Source: Candidatus Eisenbacteria bacterium (GTDB lineage: Bacteria; Desulfobacterota; Binatia; DP-6). From it: 40,370 bases of DNA. Shown here in pieces: positions 39,201-40,370 of this stretch; positions within the stretch are counted from its first letter, which is position 1, and each line of letters opens with the position of its first letter. Under the pieces are notes generated by a model, which searched no databases, was not told the origin of the DNA, and saw only the letters and a list, made by a program, of their open reading frames with translations. The position numbers and the translations under genes are program-made. The stretch is from assembly GCA_035577985.1 (NCBI GenBank), contig DATJZY010000099.1, forward strand, positions 1 to 40,370, written 5' to 3'.

Positions 39201-39674
39201 GAAGAGCAATACGCCGAGGCGTTCGCGCAGGCGCGCGCCGCGGGCACGGCGCTCGACTGGCTGAGCTTGGAGCTGGCGGTGTGTGCCGATTCGTGTCTCG
39301 CGCGCGGCGACGCCGAAACCGCGGTCGCCAGGGCACGGGAAGCGATGGCCGCCGCGGATGCCGGCGGTGCCTGGTTCCAAGCTGCCCTCGCGCGTGCCGC
39401 GGCGGCCGACGCCTTGCTCCGCGCCGGCGCGGCGACCCACGACGTCGCAGCCGTGATCGCCGATGCGCGCGAGCTGGTGCGCAAGAGCGGCGGCGACTCG
39501 CTGCTGCCGCGCCTCCGCGCGGCCGAGGCTCGCCTCGCCGGCCGCGACGATCCGGCGATGCTGGAAGCGGGGCTCCGCGACGCCGAAGCCATGTACCGCG
39601 CCCTGGGCGCCCCCGATGCTGCCGCACGCCTGGCGACGGAGCTCGCGTCCGACGACGAGCTCGAAAGAGCCTGA
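36282..39674 (+). CDS. zinc-ribbon / class III cyclase / ATPase / TPR regulatory protein
   Basis: 1130 residues. In order: double zinc ribbon (CPSC...CAEC...CASC...CGGC, residues 3-45); class III adenylate/guanylate cyclase domain (about 82-265) with metal-binding Asp91 (VTVLFADVKGS) and Asp135 (DKFTGDGIMALF) and Lys131 at the purine-specifying position; an STAND-like ATPase (about 285-560) with Walker A GDAGLGKS (315-322) and Walker B TLLEDLHWFD; then a helical TPR-rich C-terminus (about 640-1120). In the motif GHTVGLAARM the transition-state Asn is Gly215, while Arg219 is kept, so cyclase activity may be weak or lost. This architecture is frequent in soil proteobacteria as a putative signal sensor. 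The start ATG at 36282 (MHCPSC) fits the family; GTG at 36261 is an alternative. Confidence 0.93.
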   Translation: MHCPSCHHENRTERRFCAECGAALAARCASCGEANQPGEKFCGGCGAALTAPSLRPPPRSSLPPTPKHLVEKILSSRLEGERKQVTVLFADVKGSMELAEAMDPEAWSEIMQRFFTILAEGVERFEGFVDKFTGDGIMALFGAPIAHEDHARRACYAALHLQDGLRRYATELRLGRGFNFSARLGLNSGEVVVGAIRTIGDDLRMDYTAQGHTVGLAARMEQIAEPGKIYLTGHTAALIDGYFALADLGAIEIKGAQAAMHVHELQGLGQMRTRLDVSRSRGFSRFVGRGDEMHVLETALARAREGQAQVVGIVGDAGLGKSRLCYEFLERCRAHGLMTYETTGVAHGKAIPFLPVLRLFRAFFGITEQDSDATARERIAGRLLLLDERLRESLPLNFDFLGVPDPDNPLPRMDPEVRQRQLFDIVRRVMQARGQRETQVTLLEDLHWFDGGSAAFLEPLLEAAVGTRTLVLLNFRPEYQAPWMGRSYYHQLPLAPLGPDAIRELLAALLGDDRSIAGLADAIYARTAGNPFFTEEVVQNLVESGKLQGSKGSYRLVTPVDKLEVPSSVHALLAARIDRLAVREKDVLQTAAVIGREFDEPTLAAVVEQDAPQLREALQTLKDAEFVYEHSLYPIAEYLFKHPLTQEVALASQLQDRRRRLHAAVARVIEAAHPADLDQQAALLAHHWEEAADPVHAVRWHRRAAEWAGARDPVEGLRHWRKVRDIGRTSDDAEVKEARLRACGVLLASGTWRLGMSEDEVRGCMEEVRALAQELGRPAIMVTSLTGFAGHLGVLGRPEAALARAEEAKAMLHDGMGSGETFSVETTHAYWLAVSGRIPQAIAAFDRVIELTGGDPNVGRELIGYSPLIWAEFCAGWMRAQAGRFDECWPRLERAIRLAREHGAQENLGWALGGIGLCAYLAGGTSRAPTTDVRRACVEAVEIADAGGSRFSQIFASYNLATAHFLEGDYPAAEEQYAEAFAQARAAGTALDWLSLELAVCADSCLARGDAETAVARAREAMAAADAGGAWFQAALARAAAADALLRAGAATHDVAAVIADARELVRKSGGDSLLPRLRAAEARLAGRDDPAMLEAGLRDAEAMYRALGAPDAAARLATELASDDELERA

Positions 39675-40104
39675 GCATATACACACGCCCGTCCGTCAAT
39701 GGTGCGGCGGATGCGTGTGCGGCGGGACGTCGGGCAGCGCGCTCGTCCGGCTCGGGCACGCTCACGACGCCGGAACAGTCTTCTGGCCCGCCCGTCGCTC
39801 GGCCTCGTAGAAGTCCTTCCGGGCGCGCATCCGATACTGCCTCACGATCTCGGTGCGGAGATGGGACTCGACGTCTGGGTCGCGCGAAACGATCGCTCCG
39901 AGACGTGGAACGGCGCAGCTCTCGGTTCGATGGCGCGGATGATTCCGCACGTCCCCACTCCGTTCACGACGCGAACGTCATCCCCATCGGGAGAGCCGCC
40001 TCCGGTCGTTCCCGTCCACGAGAACTCCCACCAGGCCTACCGGCCTAGCGAACTGGTACGGCTCGTGCGTTCAGCGAAAGCGATCGACGCGGGTCTGCCC
40101 GACT
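39675..40104. other. no credible gene
   Basis: About 430 bp after the cyclase-type gene. Short open frames occur on both strands, but none has a good ribosome-binding site, codon pattern or recognisable motif. Decayed sequence is likely, given the remnants on either side of this accessory region. Confidence 0.5.
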
Positions 40105-40317
40105 ATGGGATGCACGCTCCGACATCGAAGACCGATCTGGGTCCTCGCGCTGACGATCCTCGTGGGCGGCTGTGCGCCCCCGATCGGCATCCGGATCGCG
40201 AATCCCCGCGAGGTTCAGACCACGCTCACCGGGAGCGCGCTCACCGACGACGAACCGAGCGACGCCTCGCTGAACGAGCTCCGCCGTTACGACCTGCTGC
40301 AGGCGTACGGGCCATAG
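40105..40317 (+). pseudogene. N-terminal lipoprotein fragment, probably of a larger hydrolase-like protein
   Basis: A 70-residue frame with a lipoprotein signal (IWVLALTILVGGC, lipobox VGGC) followed by APPIGIRIANPREVQ and SALTDDEPSDASLNELRRYDL. This N-terminal pattern (PIGV..PREVH..LT....EPS..S...LRR.DL) is what I associate with exported alpha/beta-hydrolase-type proteins of several hundred residues. Here a stop follows at 40315-40317, so it appears truncated. It could instead be a genuine small lipoprotein. Confidence 0.4.
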
Positions 40318-40370
40318 TCGGGACAAGCCTGGGAACTGTAACGTAGCGGCCGATTCTCGGACCCTGACCC

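Noticed and set aside
39762..39950. 62-codon minus-strand frame after the cyclase-type gene
   Set aside because: No ribosome-binding site or motif; insufficient support as a gene.
33378..40370. Integrative element with attachment repeats at tRNA-Leu
   Set aside because: No integrase, and no second copy of the tRNA 3' end was seen in the window; only remodelling next to the tRNA can be argued.

Overview
The window is very GC-rich, densely packed, and carries the housekeeping genes of a Gram-negative (diderm) bacterium: a complete tolQ-tolR-tolA-tolB-pal-cpoB cluster, cdsA/psd/pssA phospholipid genes, rseP, and rpsB-tsf-pyrH-frr-uppS-cdsA-rseP in the usual order. The ilvN-ilvC-psd-pssA-leuA-leuB run resembles the arrangement in Deltaproteobacteria-like lineages. 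GTG starts and ATGA/GTGA overlaps are frequent. I infer a GC-rich Deltaproteobacteria/Desulfobacterota-like or Binatota-like organism. This placement rests on gene order and protein style only.

Layout. 1-869: 3' part of an isocitrate/isopropylmalate dehydrogenase gene, then a perfect hairpin and tRNA-Ala(GGC). 1068-4640 (minus): M23 peptidase, recN, nadK; 4722-6077 (plus): rarA. 6239-11356 (minus): truA, a methyltransferase, a catalytically altered aspartate-semialdehyde dehydrogenase homologue (Usg type), leuB and leuA. 11357-11594: a leader with its own promoter, a leucine-rich leader peptide and alternative terminator/antiterminator hairpins, i.e. a leucine attenuator. 11591-14894 (minus): pssA, psd, ilvC, ilvN, a DUF465 gene and their promoter. 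14891-21077 (minus): tsaB, rseP, cdsA, uppS, frr, pyrH, tsf, rpsB. 21147-24576 (minus): rho with a leader and upstream reading frame, rluD, ribF. 24615-24883: a MITE/BIME-like element with 65-bp inverted ends. 24888-29800 (minus): the tol-pal operon. 29957-33299 (plus): gap-pgk-tpiA-secG, then tRNA-Leu(GAG).

Beyond tRNA-Leu the character changes. 33.5-40.3 kb holds gene remnants (an alkylsulfatase C-terminus, a DUF1254 N-terminus, a lipoprotein N-terminus), two small minus-strand genes (a coiled-coil protein and a secreted repeat protein), a cytochrome P450 and a large zinc-ribbon/class III cyclase/ATPase/TPR regulator. This looks like an accessory region that has been remodelled repeatedly.

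How the genes work together: the ilv/leu genes make branched-chain amino acids, with leuAB probably controlled by charged tRNA-Leu through attenuation. cdsA, pssA and psd supply phosphatidylethanolamine, uppS supplies the undecaprenyl carrier, and rseP and Tol-Pal maintain the envelope. rpsB/tsf/frr/pyrH link translation with UMP supply. gap-pgk-tpiA is a glycolytic operon ending with the translocon subunit secG. The most notable signals are the leucine attenuator, four promoters whose -35 hexamer is built over the TGA stop of the preceding gene, a leader reading frame before rho resembling the leucine leader peptide, and the inverted-repeat element beside ribF.
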